Below, piece by piece: positions 47,738 through 61,200 of a stretch of DNA of 64,000 nt (the first letter of the stretch is position 1; every line of letters starts with the position of its first letter). This stretch comes from Istiophorus platypterus (Eukaryota; Chordata; Actinopteri; Istiophoriformes; Istiophoridae), in contig CM029126.1 of the NCBI GenBank assembly GCA_016859345.1, positions 9,544,527 to 9,608,526 of the forward strand, given 5' to 3'. Below the pieces are notes generated by a model. The model saw only the letters and a program-made list of their open reading frames with translations, did not search any database and was not told the DNA's origin. Both the position numbers and the translations under genes were made by a program.

Positions 47738-49237
47738 CTACATAGCCATAGTGGTCAGGTGCTGATGCCCTAGAAGCCCTTTGCGCCCTGCTCCTGCCCC
47801 TGGGTGCCCCCCTCCATTGCCATGGCCACAGTATTCTTGCAAGTTCTGACGCAAAGTAACCAGTGCAGAGCCAAGACAGGCACGGTTTGGAGCCAAGACA
47901 CCCCCAGGCAGCTGGAAGAGGACAGTGGCCACCCCAGCCATGCCGTCATCTGTGGGCTCCAGGGTGATGGGCCCTACCTTGAAGGAGGAATAGGAAAAAC
48001 CCATGAGCTGAGAGAGGAAGGGGTCAGAGCGGCAAAAATGCTGGTAGCCACTATATGTGGATGGATGGTGATGATGTGAGATTGGGGTGCTAGCGGTGGT
48101 GCTGGCATAGTGATGGGTGTTCAGATAGTGTAGCGGCAGGTGCTGGCCACTGTTGCCCCCTCCACCCAGGTTGAGATGACGGTGGTGATGGGCTGTGGGT
48201 CCAGAGCCCGGGTCATGTTTGTAGGAGACAGCTCCTGCCCTGCCCCTCTGGCCGACCACCACTCCTCCTAACTTGCTCGTCCGGGCATGTGCAAGCGATA
48301 CAGTGCTGCCCCCGACTCCTCCACCGGCTGAAGGCAGGTAGATGAGCTGTGGCTCCTCCGGCTCAAGGTATATAGTGAGTTTAGCAAAGGGTCTTGATGC
48401 CATCTTGGTCATCTCCTGAATGTGGCGACGCTGCTCCCGACGAAAGTCCAGGAACTGCTTCACCTTCCACAGAAGGACACAGACAGACAGGAAGAGGAAA
48501 AAGCAGGAGAAAAAAACAGAGAAGAAGACAAAAAGATCGATGTGGGCTTGGTCCTGTCGCAGAAACAGCAAACCCTGGGACTCTCCCTGTCTCTGGTCGG
48601 TTCCCACACCTCTAAGAGCAATGTAGAAGCGGCTGGATTTCAGGGAGTGCACTTCATGGGGGAAGGTGATGACCACACGATCCCGAACACCACGAACGAT
48701 TAGTACTGTCTGTGGTTTCCACACAGTGATGTAAGTGATAAGTCCTTCTGCCCGCTCCTCTCTAATTTCTCTTTCAGGCCCTGGAGGTTTTGCTTGCAGC
48801 TGCAGTGGGTTGTGGGAAAGCATGGGACCCCCGAGACTAGACGAAGCATTGGCAAACACCTTAATAGGGGACGGAGGCGAATCCTTATCTACCGAAGTCG
48901 TTGTCCCCCGAGTTACTGATTCCTCCTCGATCTTGATGGTGTGAATCCCCGTGTACCGGTCGACATCCACGATGAAGGTGTCAGGAGAGTTGGACACATA
49001 CACCTCCACCTCACCGAAGGTAACATCAATGGTGACCCGAATGTCTACATTGGTGAACTTCGGCTGGGCGGCGAAAAACACTGTGCGTCCCTTGGGCAGG
49101 TTGCGAATGGTGGGATCATGGAAGCAGTTGGTCTGGGATGTGGGGTCAAAGCAGCACTCGGTGTCGACATTGAACTGACGGTAGCACTGACGTCCATTCA
49201 CCGGTGTACCGTTGAAGGAGTCTTTGCACTTGGCACA
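47738..49237 (-). CDS. megf8: megf8 last exon: juxtamembrane domain, TM helix, cytoplasmic tail
   Basis: A 1500-nt exon (acceptor TTCCATTTAG) encodes 499 residues and the TAG stop. It begins CAKCKDSFNG, closing the last laminin-EGF. A beta-rich juxtamembrane stretch (TNVDIRVTIDVTFGEVEVYV) follows. The transmembrane helix is IDLFVFFSVFFSCFFLFLSV and onwards (about 48467-48541). The cytoplasmic tail holds MASRPFA (48383-48403), the motif shared with attractin and needed to engage MGRN1-type ubiquitin ligases. Further on the tail is Gly/His-rich (HHHRHLNLGGGG, ISHHHHPSTY) and ends MAM. Confidence 0.95.
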   Translation of the reverse strand, partial: CAKCKDSFNGTPVNGRQCYRQFNVDTECCFDPTSQTNCFHDPTIRNLPKGRTVFFAAQPKFTNVDIRVTIDVTFGEVEVYVSNSPDTFIVDVDRYTGIHTIKIEEESVTRGTTTSVDKDSPPSPIKVFANASSSLGGPMLSHNPLQLQAKPPGPEREIREERAEGLITYITVWKPQTVLIVRGVRDRVVITFPHEVHSLKSSRFYIALRGVGTDQRQGESQGLLFLRQDQAHIDLFVFFSVFFSCFFLFLSVCVLLWKVKQFLDFRREQRRHIQEMTKMASRPFAKLTIYLEPEEPQLIYLPSAGGGVGGSTVSLAHARTSKLGGVVVGQRGRAGAVSYKHDPGSGPTAHHHRHLNLGGGGNSGQHLPLHYLNTHHYASTTASTPISHHHHPSTYSGYQHFCRSDPFLSQLMGFSYSSFKVGPITLEPTDDGMAGVATVLFQLPGGVLAPNRACLGSALVTLRQNLQEYCGHGNGGGHPGAGAGRKGLLGHQHLTTMAM

Positions 49238-52200
49238 CTAAATGGAAGAGCAAAGAAAATAAGGCCTAAATACAACTAGATTACAAGCTTCTCTCAGTTT
49301 TAAATACTGCTTTAATCAAAAAAAATTGCATAAAATATTGTGACATAGGCCACCCTCTGAATGTGGAAGAATAGGTTTTCATCATTTTTGTAAAATGAAA
49401 ATCTTCTTCCATATTTGAAATAATTTCGAGAATGTTCATACCTGTTGCCTATAGCAGTCTTTACGGTCACTCTGAGGGCTGCTCAGACAGGAGGAGGTCT
49501 CTGTGTTGTTTTGGCAGGGGCAACCTGTGCCATCATGTTCATTACATGTGTCTGCATGGCCATTACACTGACACCTGCAATGAAGAAGAGAAAAAACAAA
49601 TACTTAAAAGAGGGGATAATCTAAAAATTGTAAAGATAAAATTGTTACTCAACAAAATAAAGTCTTTCGGAGTTACTTGACAACTACATTATGGGAAACA
49701 GCCACACTGACTCTTTCATCAAGACTAGGACAAAGCCTGGTATATGGCTGGACCACCCTTTATCTGTTTGCTTCAATCCTACTCTCTGTGTTAGCACATG
49801 TAGTAGTTTAATACAGCCGAATTTCCAATAAAGCTGTTCTCATTGAGTTGTTTTTCTGTTTCTGTTGTCAGACAACAGAACAAGTATCAGTGACTGGAAC
49901 GCAGCCTATTAAGAATAAATATAAACCAGCAGTCACTTCCAAGCCATTTCCAAGCCATTTTCACCTGTGTCCACTGGATGTTGGTGGGGTGACCTGAGCT
50001 TGACTTTTCAATGACAGCTGCTGCTGCTGGGGAGCTGGCCTGGCTCGCGTCTGGATCTTGGGAGCGACAAGTGCTTTTCCGAGTTCTTCCAGGAAAAGCC
50101 GACGTCGGTACAATTTGCCGGCATTCCATCGCTGGTTGATTTCAGTCCACAGGACATAGGCATTGTAAGCAAACACGTCCACAATGTTGTAGAAAATCAC
50201 CAAAGGGCAACGGGCAGTCTTGTGCTGGCAGCTGTATGTTGCTGTGACTTTGTCCAGACTGTCAACTCCTCCTTTGGTGGAGTTGTGATCCAGGATCATT
50301 TGTGGCTTCATGTCTTCTCTTGTGCTCAGAGATGCATCTGTGTGCATTGTACTCATTACAAGAACATTCTTGTTTCTCTTTGGGCAGTATGAAACAACTG
50401 TTGCTTTCTCAGTGAAAGCAAATATTGAGGAATGCAGAGGTCTGCCCTGCATCTTCAGAATTTCACTGGGAAGTTCTGGCTTATTTCTTCTGACTGTTCC
50501 CAACATGGTCAACTTTCTCTTCTGAAGTTCATCTCCAAGGGGGTAGGATGTAAAGAAGTTGTCACAAGGGATGTTATGACCTTGCAGCCCTTCACTCATC
50601 TCCAGCACCACACGCATCCCCTGATTCTTCTCAGATGTTCCTCCAGGTAGCTTTCCAGTGTATACTTGCATATTCCATGCATAGCTGGATTTTGCATCAC
50701 AGGCTGCCCATATTTTGATGCCATACTTGGCAGGCTTGTTGGGCATGTACTGTACAGGATTGTATAACAAAGGTAAAATTTCAACCCATTTATCCCACAC
50801 ATCTCTGATCGCAGCTAGTTTGTCTCTTTCACGTCGACCAGCTCTGGTGTCGCGGCTGTCAAAGCGGATCACACGAGATATCGTGTGGAATGTCTCCAGA
50901 GACATTGTTGCACGAAAGATTGGCCTTCCATTCTCTTCATTCCATAGACTTGCAGTTGCTTCTCCCTTTGACCTGTACACTCCAGCTAATAACAGAACTC
51001 CAACGAAAGCATGCAAGTCAGTCTGATCCAGTGGCTTCCATTTCTCTTGAAACACACGTCTCCCCTCCAAGTTGGCCATTTCCAGTATAATCCTCTCTAT
51101 TGGTGGGGATATGAAGAGCTGAAATGCTGATTGAATCTCATCAACTCGTGTGACAGCAAATCTTGTAGGACCGGGAGTAATTTTGATCACATTGGAAGAT
51201 GACAGTCTGCCTCGGCTTTGGTGTGGTGATGTTGACCATTTTATATTACCGTCCTTAGAGGCCCATGTCCCCTCTGTGGATGATGATTGCTGCATTCCTT
51301 GGTTTTCATCTGTTGGAGGGACAACGGCGGACTCGTCCTCTGAATCCTCCTCATCGTAGGAAAATTGACAATCTGGATCAGCAATAACATTGTCCTCTGT
51401 CTCTGAAAGATCCTCTGTCTCTGAAATCTCTTCCTCTACTTCACTATCCCAGTTCAAAATCTGTGATAAGCTTCCTCAGCTATAATCCTTCGGGAGCTCA
51501 TTTTTGGGAATAGTGACAAGGACAAGTGTGAGAAAGTTCCCTCTCTTCACACACCTGGGTCTGGGTCTCAGAGGCAATCAAAATACAAGTACATCAAAGA
51601 GAAATGTTTATTTTGGATCTGAACATCTACTTACCCTCATTAAAGTGTCTGGGTCAAAATGACCCACATCGTCGTCTTTGTATACAAACTCTGCACAGAC
51701 ACTCCACTACACATCATAGTGGGTCAAATTGACCCTTAGCATAATACGAGGGTTAAGACAATGGCTCTGCTGTGATTTCACCTGTATTTATTTGTAAAAT
51801 AATTGCTCAGTGACATCCATTGACCACTGAGAAGAAAACATGGCTCACTTTTCACACTTCCCCTGCAGCAGGAAGTAGCCACTGAGGCAGCTCTCACACT
51901 TGTCCCCCACACTGTTGTTCTGGCAATTCACGCATACGGCATTCTCCTCTGTTGGACCCTCAGACACCCAGTTCTGAATCTGATAAAGAGAAAAAGAGGG
52001 GTAGACCTCTTATTTAACAATGAGTTTAAATAAATACAGTGGCCAAGCTAAGAAAAAGTAAGCATGCTTACACGTGTAATTACTTTTAGATATAAACCAA
52101 GTAAGGCAATAAAGATTTCAGACACTTACGCTATTGGGGTCCAGAGGGAAGAGCCGTGGGTTTTCAAGGGCCTTCTTATGTTCATCCCGGGACAGACACA

Positions 52201-55200
52201 CAGCACTGTTTCCCCTGCAAAACTCCCGACATGGACGACAAGTTCCACCCCCCTTGGCGGATCCCACAAACAGTGGCTTACACTTCTCACAGTGCTTACC
52301 CTAGAATGGGGAGGGGGTATGTAAATCAATGCATACTAATACATATGGAAAAAACTGTTTACAGTGTGTGGATCTGTATTACTATAAGCACTTACAATGG
52401 TGTTATTGTGGCACTCAAGACAAACATCTGGTTTGTTTACACCAGCACAGTTGCTGTGTTTGTTGCAGCTGCACTGAGAGGAGCAGTTATCCCCCACAAA
52501 GCCAAAGTGACACTGGCAAACTCCCGGGGACACGCATGTCCCGTTCACACAGCCTTGTGCACACACTGGCTCACACTGACCAGAAATGCTGAGCAAAAGA
52601 AAAACAAGAGGTAATTCGGGTAAACCTGTCCAGTTACTATGAAAAGCAATGAAAGTCGTTTTTGACCATCCCTGTGTAGTCAATGTTTGAGGCAGAAATA
52701 CTAACTCCTGAGCTCACCTGCTGAGTATGTAACCCTGTTTGCAGGTGCAATGGTATCCCTGCGGCAGGTCGTGGCAGTCCTGGGTGCTGTTGCAGTGGTG
52801 ATGGCCGTTAGCACACTCATCCTCCTCTGGGCAGTGCAGGAAAGACCAGCTGCTGTTTCTCAGGGGGCAAATGCCCTCACTCACCCCTGGGAGAATGGAG
52901 TGAATCAGGGGTTAGAAAAGTAGACCAACACTGAGCAAAAAATGTAAAATTAAACTGTTACACTCTACCTTCATCAGCTCCCTTTGCAAATCAACTGAAA
53001 ACATTTCTCACCCTCAAGTCCTCCTTGCAGGCAGCGTCCAGCTCCATTGCCCCCACGAGTAGCACACCAACCACACTGAGGCCTGGCTATGCACTGGGAG
53101 CACTGGGTGAGCTGAGAGCACTGGGGAGAGCAAGAGTCCCCCCCAGAGAGCAGACGACCACACTGACCCGCCTCACATCGCAGCGGCACAAAAGATGGGC
53201 TCATGCACTGGAAGACGGAGAGAGGGGTTAGCTGCATATGAACATGATTTTAAAAGATAATACACAAAATACTCTGTATAGCTTAAGCAGGGTGGTCATA
53301 CCTGCTGCAGTGCCATGCTCCACACACAGTGCTGCCAGCCCCCGTCAGAGCCTCTCGAGCCCAGACAGAGACTGCAGTTATGGAGACTGTGGCAAGGTGG
53401 AGGGCACGGCAGAGGGGGAGAAGACTCCACCTGCATGGGTGAGACGTTGAGCAGGGCGTAGCTGAAACATGTCCAGTCATAGGTGGGGTTCACACTCAGG
53501 ATGCGCCTTGTTTCACCTGGAGGACGTCGATTCGTTTTAGTGAAACTCTTCATTAAAAAAAATCTAAATCCAGATTTACAAAACCCAGCTGAACCGAAAA
53601 GGTCCCATTTTATTTGAGTACCAAGATTTTGAGGTGATTCTGAGGTGTGGTTATCATGATTACAAAATCACTGTTTCTAGTGTCTTGTCTATTTTTATCT
53701 ACGGACTGAAAATTAAAGAAAATCACAATTTATTCAGGGCTCTTCAATACTATTGCCCATACCTGTGCGTTTGAATTGGCGAGTCCACATACATTTTCCA
53801 GAAGCGGTACACTTGGGGCAGTCAGACGCCTCGCAGCTGGTCTCAGTGCAGTTGCTGGACAGAAAGATCTCTCTCTGGTTGATCCGACAATCATGTTCAG
53901 ATGTACAGCTAACAGAGCTGCTGATGCAGGCCCCCTCTGGACAGTTTGTGCACCACTTACATTGCAGAGCAGGCTAGAAAATTCAATAAAGAACAGCTTT
54001 TAGCTGACCGACCGACACATACTCTCTTTGAGCTAGTGATGGTGGTTGAATAGGTAAGTCTTACAATACCTGTGATGGACTCGAGAAGGTCTTTGGATGT
54101 CGGGCCAGGCATTCACTGCAGGTCTTCAGTCTGCGACACTGGTTTGGCTGACGAGGGGTTGGGGAACAGGGAGACTGGCCAGTAAAACAGCCCATTCTGA
54201 CAGAGAGGGAGTGAATAAGATGGATGCATTTTATTTAGTAGCTGCACATAACTTAAAACTCAAGAACAGAGTACTATTTTTATTTATTGATTTGCCTTCA
54301 GCCAAATAAGTTACCTCTCAGCAGTATCAGAAGAGGCACAGCTTCCCCTACACCAGACACAGCTGCCTGTGGTGGTGTTGCAGGCCTCTGGTGTGGGCAG
54401 CAGAGCACAGGGATCAGAGGGCACAGTCAGGGTTAGGAGTCTGCCCAGGGTGACACCATTGAAACCTCCTGATAGGAAGAGACGGCCACCCCAGCTTGTC
54501 ATGGCAAGAGACACTGCACGATTTACTGGATCTCCTACAGCTGAGACTGAAGGGAAAAGATGAAATGTGATTAGTATAGTAAATTATGATTTGATCATAG
54601 ATGAAACTGTAGGAAGACATTAGGACGGTCACCTGGTTGTATCCAGGTGTTACAGTTGATCTGATACAGAGACACCGAGTTACTGTAGTCTTCTGCTTTT
54701 GTCCTCCCCCCGACAATCACCATAGTGTCTTTGATTAGAGCTGCAGCGTGGAAGAAGCGGGACAGGGGCTGCGTAGCAAAGAGATGACACAGCAACATTA
54801 GATTTGTTATCTTTATGCACTGGACTGACAGAGGATAAAGGCTTGTTGTCTCTAATTTACTGACCTGTAAGAGGTGACAGAGATGAGTTCAGCTTCTTAC
54901 CTTATTACCCTGTGAGGGGACAAGCAGAGACCAGGTGAGGTTGGGGTAGTACAGACTGTAGAGTTCGCCTGACGGTTCCACTGTCTCCACGTGAAAGCGG
55001 TAGCCTCCAAAGACATAGATGGCATCAGTCTGCTCATGGTAGACTGCTGAGTGGCCATACAAGCCTGATTGAAGAGCAAAGAGAAGAAAAAATGAGCTTG
55101 CTAAATCTATGTTTTGTGTTGTATATTTTTACACATTTTCTAAATTGAATCCTAATGAGGTATAATAATAAATTAACTAATATGTACTTGTAGTGGAGGT

Positions 55201-55249
55201 GCATTAGTAACTGAGTTGTTGATTGAAATAAATAATACTTATAATAACA

Positions 55250-55290
<41 letters not shown>

Positions 55291-58200
55291 TGTTACAACC
55301 CTTAAAAAACAGAAGGCCTAAAAAACCTGTAGGTGGTGTTCCAGTGTGTGGGGCAATGGTCCAGTTCCCAGATTGAGGGCTGAACTCCAGTAAGTGGTGG
55401 TTGAAGCCGTTTTCTGGAGAGTAACCTCCAATCAACAGCACAGAGGAGTCATGCCGCACAGTCAGAGTGTGGCCTGCCACCGGAGGCAGCACTGTGCTCT
55501 GTCCGAAACCAAGAAAATTTTATTTGTAACCAGTATAAAGGAAAAAAACAAAAAAAAACAAAAAGCAAAAAAACTAAGAATTTTCAGGTATTTGTATTTT
55601 CACCTAATCTATTCCTAACCTTGTGTTCTCTCCAGACTAAACTGCTGAGATTGAGACTCCAGGTATCCATGGCAACACCGTTTTGAGTGACCCCACCCAC
55701 TACCAACATGAAGGTGTGACTGGGTCCATGGCTCCCTGAGCCAGACTCATGACTGGTCAGCAGTGCAGAGGCGTGGTGATAGCGAGGGCTAGGTGTCGAT
55801 CCCTCTTCCACAGAGCTCGTCAACATTTGGGTCCAACGATGCTCCAACACAGAATATCTAAATGAACCAGAGATGTGTTATTATACACATAAAGACAGTA
55901 CATGTATCTACATACAGTATAACAACAACTCAAAAGTTTCATGACATCAATGCTACTCAGAGAAGTCTCTGGCTATGTGTCCCTACCTGTAGACATTTCC
56001 CAGAATGCCCTCTGACAAAGACAGTCCTCCATACATCCAGAGATTACCCTGCGGTCCACACACCAAAGAGTGGCCCATCCTGTGGAGGAACCTGTGTGCC
56101 TGGTTCTGTGGAGCAAAATTGCAAACAAATGTGCTTCTGTGAGTACAATTCAGGAATCGTGCAGTTTGAAACATTTTTTAAAATTGTTTATATCGTGTTA
56201 TGCCCCTACCACTGTTAGTTGTGTGTCCAGCAGTGTTTCCCAGACCAGGCTACTGGAGTCCCGAGGAACAGAGCAGTCTGAACCAGCCCAGTTGTCCGAG
56301 CACACACATACTCCCAGAGACTGAGACAAAAAATGTGTTGGTTAGCAATGCAGGAAAATCTGTTCCTTAATTTTTCAGTATTTGTAAAATCCTGTAGCTC
56401 TCCCTCAATTTCTTCCATAACTTCGGAGTTGATACTGGCTGGATAACTTAAAAAAAAAAAAAAACATTGTTCCAAAGCACAATATTATTTTGCAACAGAA
56501 GATTACTATGAAAACATCATAAAAAAAACAATATAAAACTACAAAAAATGTTGTTACTAAAAAATAAAATTATACATAATCTCCATAATTTATTAATTAA
56601 CAAACACTTCTAGTCACAGAAATAAATTATCCCTGACCCCAAAGAGCAACTTAGAAAATAAAACCAAAATGTGAAGTTCTTAATATAAATTGCCACAAGC
56701 CTTACTATATTACAAGTTCCTCTTCCTTCTGCTATTCCACAATCCTGAGGGCACATGGGCCGGTCACAGTGGAGTCCCCCATATCCTTGAGGGCACTGGC
56801 AGAGCCCATTTTGGCACTGGGCTCCACCTGGACACACAGGTGGCCCCTCTTCACCTTCGTCAGAGCTCTGGTGACACCGCCGCACCCAAAAAGATGCATT
56901 GAAGCCCTGAGGATTGTTTGATGAGACGTTGGCCTCAAAGTAGACTGAGATCACACCTGGTGGTAATAGAGAAAAAATACAGTATTGTGGAAGTGACTTA
57001 ACACTTGGTGTGTTAACTCAGTTATGGCTAATACCTAGATTATGGTTACAATGCGAATAGTGTGCTTATTAGTGAATTAGTATGATAAGCTGGTGCCACA
57101 ATTTACCTGAGGTGGCCTCCACTGTGATAGGCTGAGTCCTTGTGGTGCCGCAAAATGCTCCAATTAGGTTATGATCTGAATGTACCACTCCGTTGCCCAG
57201 AAAACGGGGGAGGCCATCAAACACATAGACATATGAGCTCTGCAAAATAAAGCAAAGGGATTGCAACAGAGACAGCTGAGGGAACACTGACGTATTTTTT
57301 ATGCCCCAGCACAGTTAATGATGATTTTTTTTTTTTTTTTTGTATGATTATGTTTTTACTCACTTTACAATGTGTATGGGAGTCTGGGTGTAGAGTGAGG
57401 GCCACAGGGGGACACAGTTGTCTTGGCAGACAAGGTGCCAGGTTCTCGGTCACAGACAGAACCCACAGGCAATGAGAAAGTCCCCCTTTCCCCTCTGTGC
57501 CACTTCGCCATCCCAGAGAAGAGGAGAGGGGCATGTTGGAGGATGAGGCAGAGGAGAGCAGGACAGAACGGCCCTGGCACTGGCGGTAGCATGTGCCGTT
57601 GTTCCTATTGTATAGAGAAAGTCATGATGAAAGAATCTGAAATTACTTAAATCAACCTAAGATATTTCCACTGTTTTCACACATTGTACTTCTATCAGTA
57701 TTTTACTATAAACTCCACTCCTTGATTTTGAAATTTTTTGAATGAGTACAGACGCAGAAGAAATAAAAATCGTCCATTAAATTTAGAATATTTAGTGAAT
57801 ATCTCCTTACCTGGGGTCTCCATAATAACCAGGCAGGCAGGACTCGCAGTGTGGTCCCTGAGTGTTGTGGGTGCAGTAGCACTGGCCTGTTTGATTGTGA
57901 CAGTAGCCTCGGAGAGGGTCGCCATGTCCATTGCACTCACAAGGAACACAGCCGCCGCCACCAGCCAGGGCCGAACCAAAGCTACCTGGACGGCAGTGCT
58001 CACAATTAGGCCCTGTAGTCCAATCTGAAAGACAAAGGGAGGTTGTCGGCAGAGGAAATTTGAACCATTGCATAACCAGCGCATTTTCAGTTTTATGACT
58101 TATGAGTATTATTTTACTTCATCAGTGACCCAATGGGGCAGTAAAGAGGCCCGGTATCTTGCACTAGGTCAGCATTACTTAAAGACAAAGAATGACTGAA

Positions 58201-61200
58201 AACAGGTGACTGAAATCCTTCTATTAAGGTCTCACCCTGGCATTCGTCACAGATCCCTGGAGCAGTAATACAGGTGGAGTGGAAGTTGCACCCACAGTCC
58301 ACATCACATTCCACACCACTCAGAACCAGAGTGGCAGGGTCAGACGTCCAGCCCAAAGAACATTCACACTCAAACCGTGGGCTCCCACTACATTGACCCT
58401 CACGACATTCATTGTAGCACCTGTGGCAGGGGGAAAATTGTGTTTTTGGGGTTGAAATAGGGGGTTTTTACGTGAAGAGAGTTGAAGCATGAATCAGCAG
58501 AGGAACACAGGTGATGACTCTTACGTCTGGTTGCAGTGCAGTGTGCCATCCCCTGTGTATCCTCTCTCACAGTGGCACTCGTAGGAGGTGGGAGTGTTGA
58601 TGCAAGTGGCGAAGGGGTGACAGTTGTGAAGACCCAGTCTGCATTCCTCGACATCAGGGCAAGTGGGGTAGGACCATATTGCATCCCGCTCTTCGTCATC
58701 TATGTGCTCCAGCTCCATCTCCATTTCCAGTGGTCGAGGTGGGGCTGAGGTCTGGGGCTCAGGGCTTGAGGGGCAAGACAGGAAGATGCGAGGTTGGACA
58801 GATATACAATAGCCATCCATCCATCTATCCATTTTGTTACTGATTTAGGTTCTTTAGGAATTTGCAACATAAAGCAGGGGGACATTCCAAGGTAGATGAA
58901 GGTTTCAGATCACCGTGAAATGCTTTCTTTCAATATATATAAACTGGGAAATGAATCTTGCAAATGTTTATTAAAATACTATGTACTTAAAATACTTCTA
59001 AAGGGCAGAAAAGGTTCATAACCTGTCAATATTTACTAATTATTGTTTTATCCTCCTAATTTTTAATGCAGTTGTCCAACTTAACTCGGAGTAATTGTAC
59101 TTAAAAAAAAAAACAAGACAAGGACTCTGTCTCACTTCAAGGACTACAACGAAAAATTTCTTAGCCTTTTGGAAACACTCTACTCACAATGTTTACTGCA
59201 CAACCTCAGCTTTATAACAAAAGTCCTTGTCTTTTAAGAAAGACACATTCTTACAACCAGCTTACTGTATCATGTCATGACAGTGGAAGAGATAAACATA
59301 CTTGGCAACTCGTGCTTCAGCCACAGCCACACTGCAGTTATACACAGAGGGGTCATCCATTCCTGCCCAGTCTCCCCTCAAACACCTGAAGAGACAATCA
59401 GAAAACAAGGAATAAATGCAAGAAAATCACAATAAAAACACTGACTACGTCATACTTGCAATTTGATAATAAAAAGGATTTATTGATAAGTTATTCAAAT
59501 CAGTGGTGTTTTGGCACTATGTAAACTTTCTCTTTACAATCTACTCGTCAAAGTATTGTTATATGTTTGCCGTACTTACTTTCCAATTGTAGGATTGTTG
59601 TAGTCACCACACCAGCCACACTGGAATGTTCGCAGGCAGTCTGTGCATGTGTTTAAAGCTGAACATTGCTTACACTGGGGAACCGAATGGACGCTGTATG
59701 GTAAGAGAATAAAGTAAGAGAATATTAAATTGTTGATTTAAGGTTAATTTCAATTCACAGACTGACAAAACAAGCCAAATCTCTCTCAAAAAACTTCCAA
59801 TTTTAAAATTTTCTTTGTCTTGTTTTTGTTTAAGGTGATTGTACAATTGAATGTTGAGTTCTAAATTAACAGGAGACCATATGTGCAACTGCAAAAAAAT
59901 AAAAAAATGTTATATGTATCAAGTCGCAGCAAAAAATAAAACAAAAAAAAGGATTTAAAAATGTCCTCATTTTACCTGTCGTACCAGTCTCTGCATTCTC
60001 CATAGGGGTATTTTGTGAGGTAGGCAGCAAAATAGAAGCAGGCCTGGGCTGACTCACACCATGCACACTGGCTGGAGTTAGAGAGGCACTCACCACATGT
60101 CTTTCTCCTTTGCAAGACGAAAAGGTGACCAGGCAGGAGAGGAAAGTAAGGGTGAGTTGTAGGTTCTTGTGGAAACAATTTATCATTCGTGATAACCCAT
60201 GTTAAAAGTACAGTTTTTCAAACTCACTGGTTGCAGACTCTAGGACAACCCCTTGGGTCACGTATGGATCCATCTAGTCTTCCCCGTCGACTGCACTGGT
60301 AGTCACCTTTCTTGCTGGAATTTATCTGCCACTCGCAGTAAGGATCCTGAAGGCCAAAGTTAGCTTTGCATGAGTCAGGAATAATGTAACTCCAAATTAA
60401 GCTGTATAATATCAGCAGCCCAGTGACACTGTCAAAATTTTGAAGTACTATGTGTCTTGAACCTGAGTACAAGCAGAGCAGTCTCTGTACTCTTCACACA
60501 AGGTGCACTGCTGGGGTGCCAACAGCAGATGGCGCTGATCTTCTCTCTTCCCTTCTCCTTTCTCTCCCTCAGGGCAGGGTTGGATGTCTGGGCCATCCCG
60601 CAACAGGCAGCGGGACAAAGATGGGCACCAGCCACAAGACTGGTCAGACAGACATGCCAGACAGGACATGTACCCTGAGCAGGAACCTGAGCGGTAGGGC
60701 TCCAAGAACAGGAAGGAGATTTCCTAGAAAGAGAGCAAGTTATGGAGAAAAGCAGATATGAGGTATGATTCCTCGCTTTGTTTCAGTACTTATGGAATCT
60801 TATCATGCAGAAAAGAGCAGAAATGTTGATGTGCCATAAACACCAACTTGAATTTTTTTAATATATCTTTTTAAATTTCACTACATATGCAGATTAAACA
60901 TAATTCGGAGTCTAAATATTCTGGACCCCACTGTATTTGCGTGTCTGGAGAAGTACACTTAATTGTGGCAGTACTCACACTCCCTCCAGGTAATGTTCTA
61001 TTCCAAATCAGGGCCATCTCACTGGTCTGCCCTGAACCCGAGTTGTTAAGGTAGCCCTCAGCCTGAACAAGGTAATGGTTGCCCCTGGTAAGGTTAGAGA
61101 ACAGTTTACTCCCATCTGTGCGAGCCAGCAGCTTCAACTCCTTCTCCTGCTGGGCTGTCCAATGACCCACCACCTCCTATTCCGATAGTTCAAAGATGCA

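Larger units (their letters stand above)
49961..51756 (-). mobile_element. piggyBac DNA transposon, 3'-truncated, in megf8 intron
   Basis: The 5' end is preserved. CCCTCG terminal bases lie at 747-752 of 51 kb (cgaggg on plus) and abut a TTAA at 51753-51756, the piggyBac target site. Two near-palindromes gggtcaaaatgaccc (51651-51665) and gggtcaaattgaccc (51721-51735) lie subterminally, as in fish piggyBac families. No matching terminal repeat or second TTAA flank was seen between 49575 and 49961, so the other end is lost. The left limit given is the end of the coding remnant. Confidence 0.8.

Noticed and set aside
48394..48703. Plus-strand Lys/Arg-rich frames opposite megf8 last exon
   Set aside because: Antisense of the transmembrane and juxtamembrane coding region.
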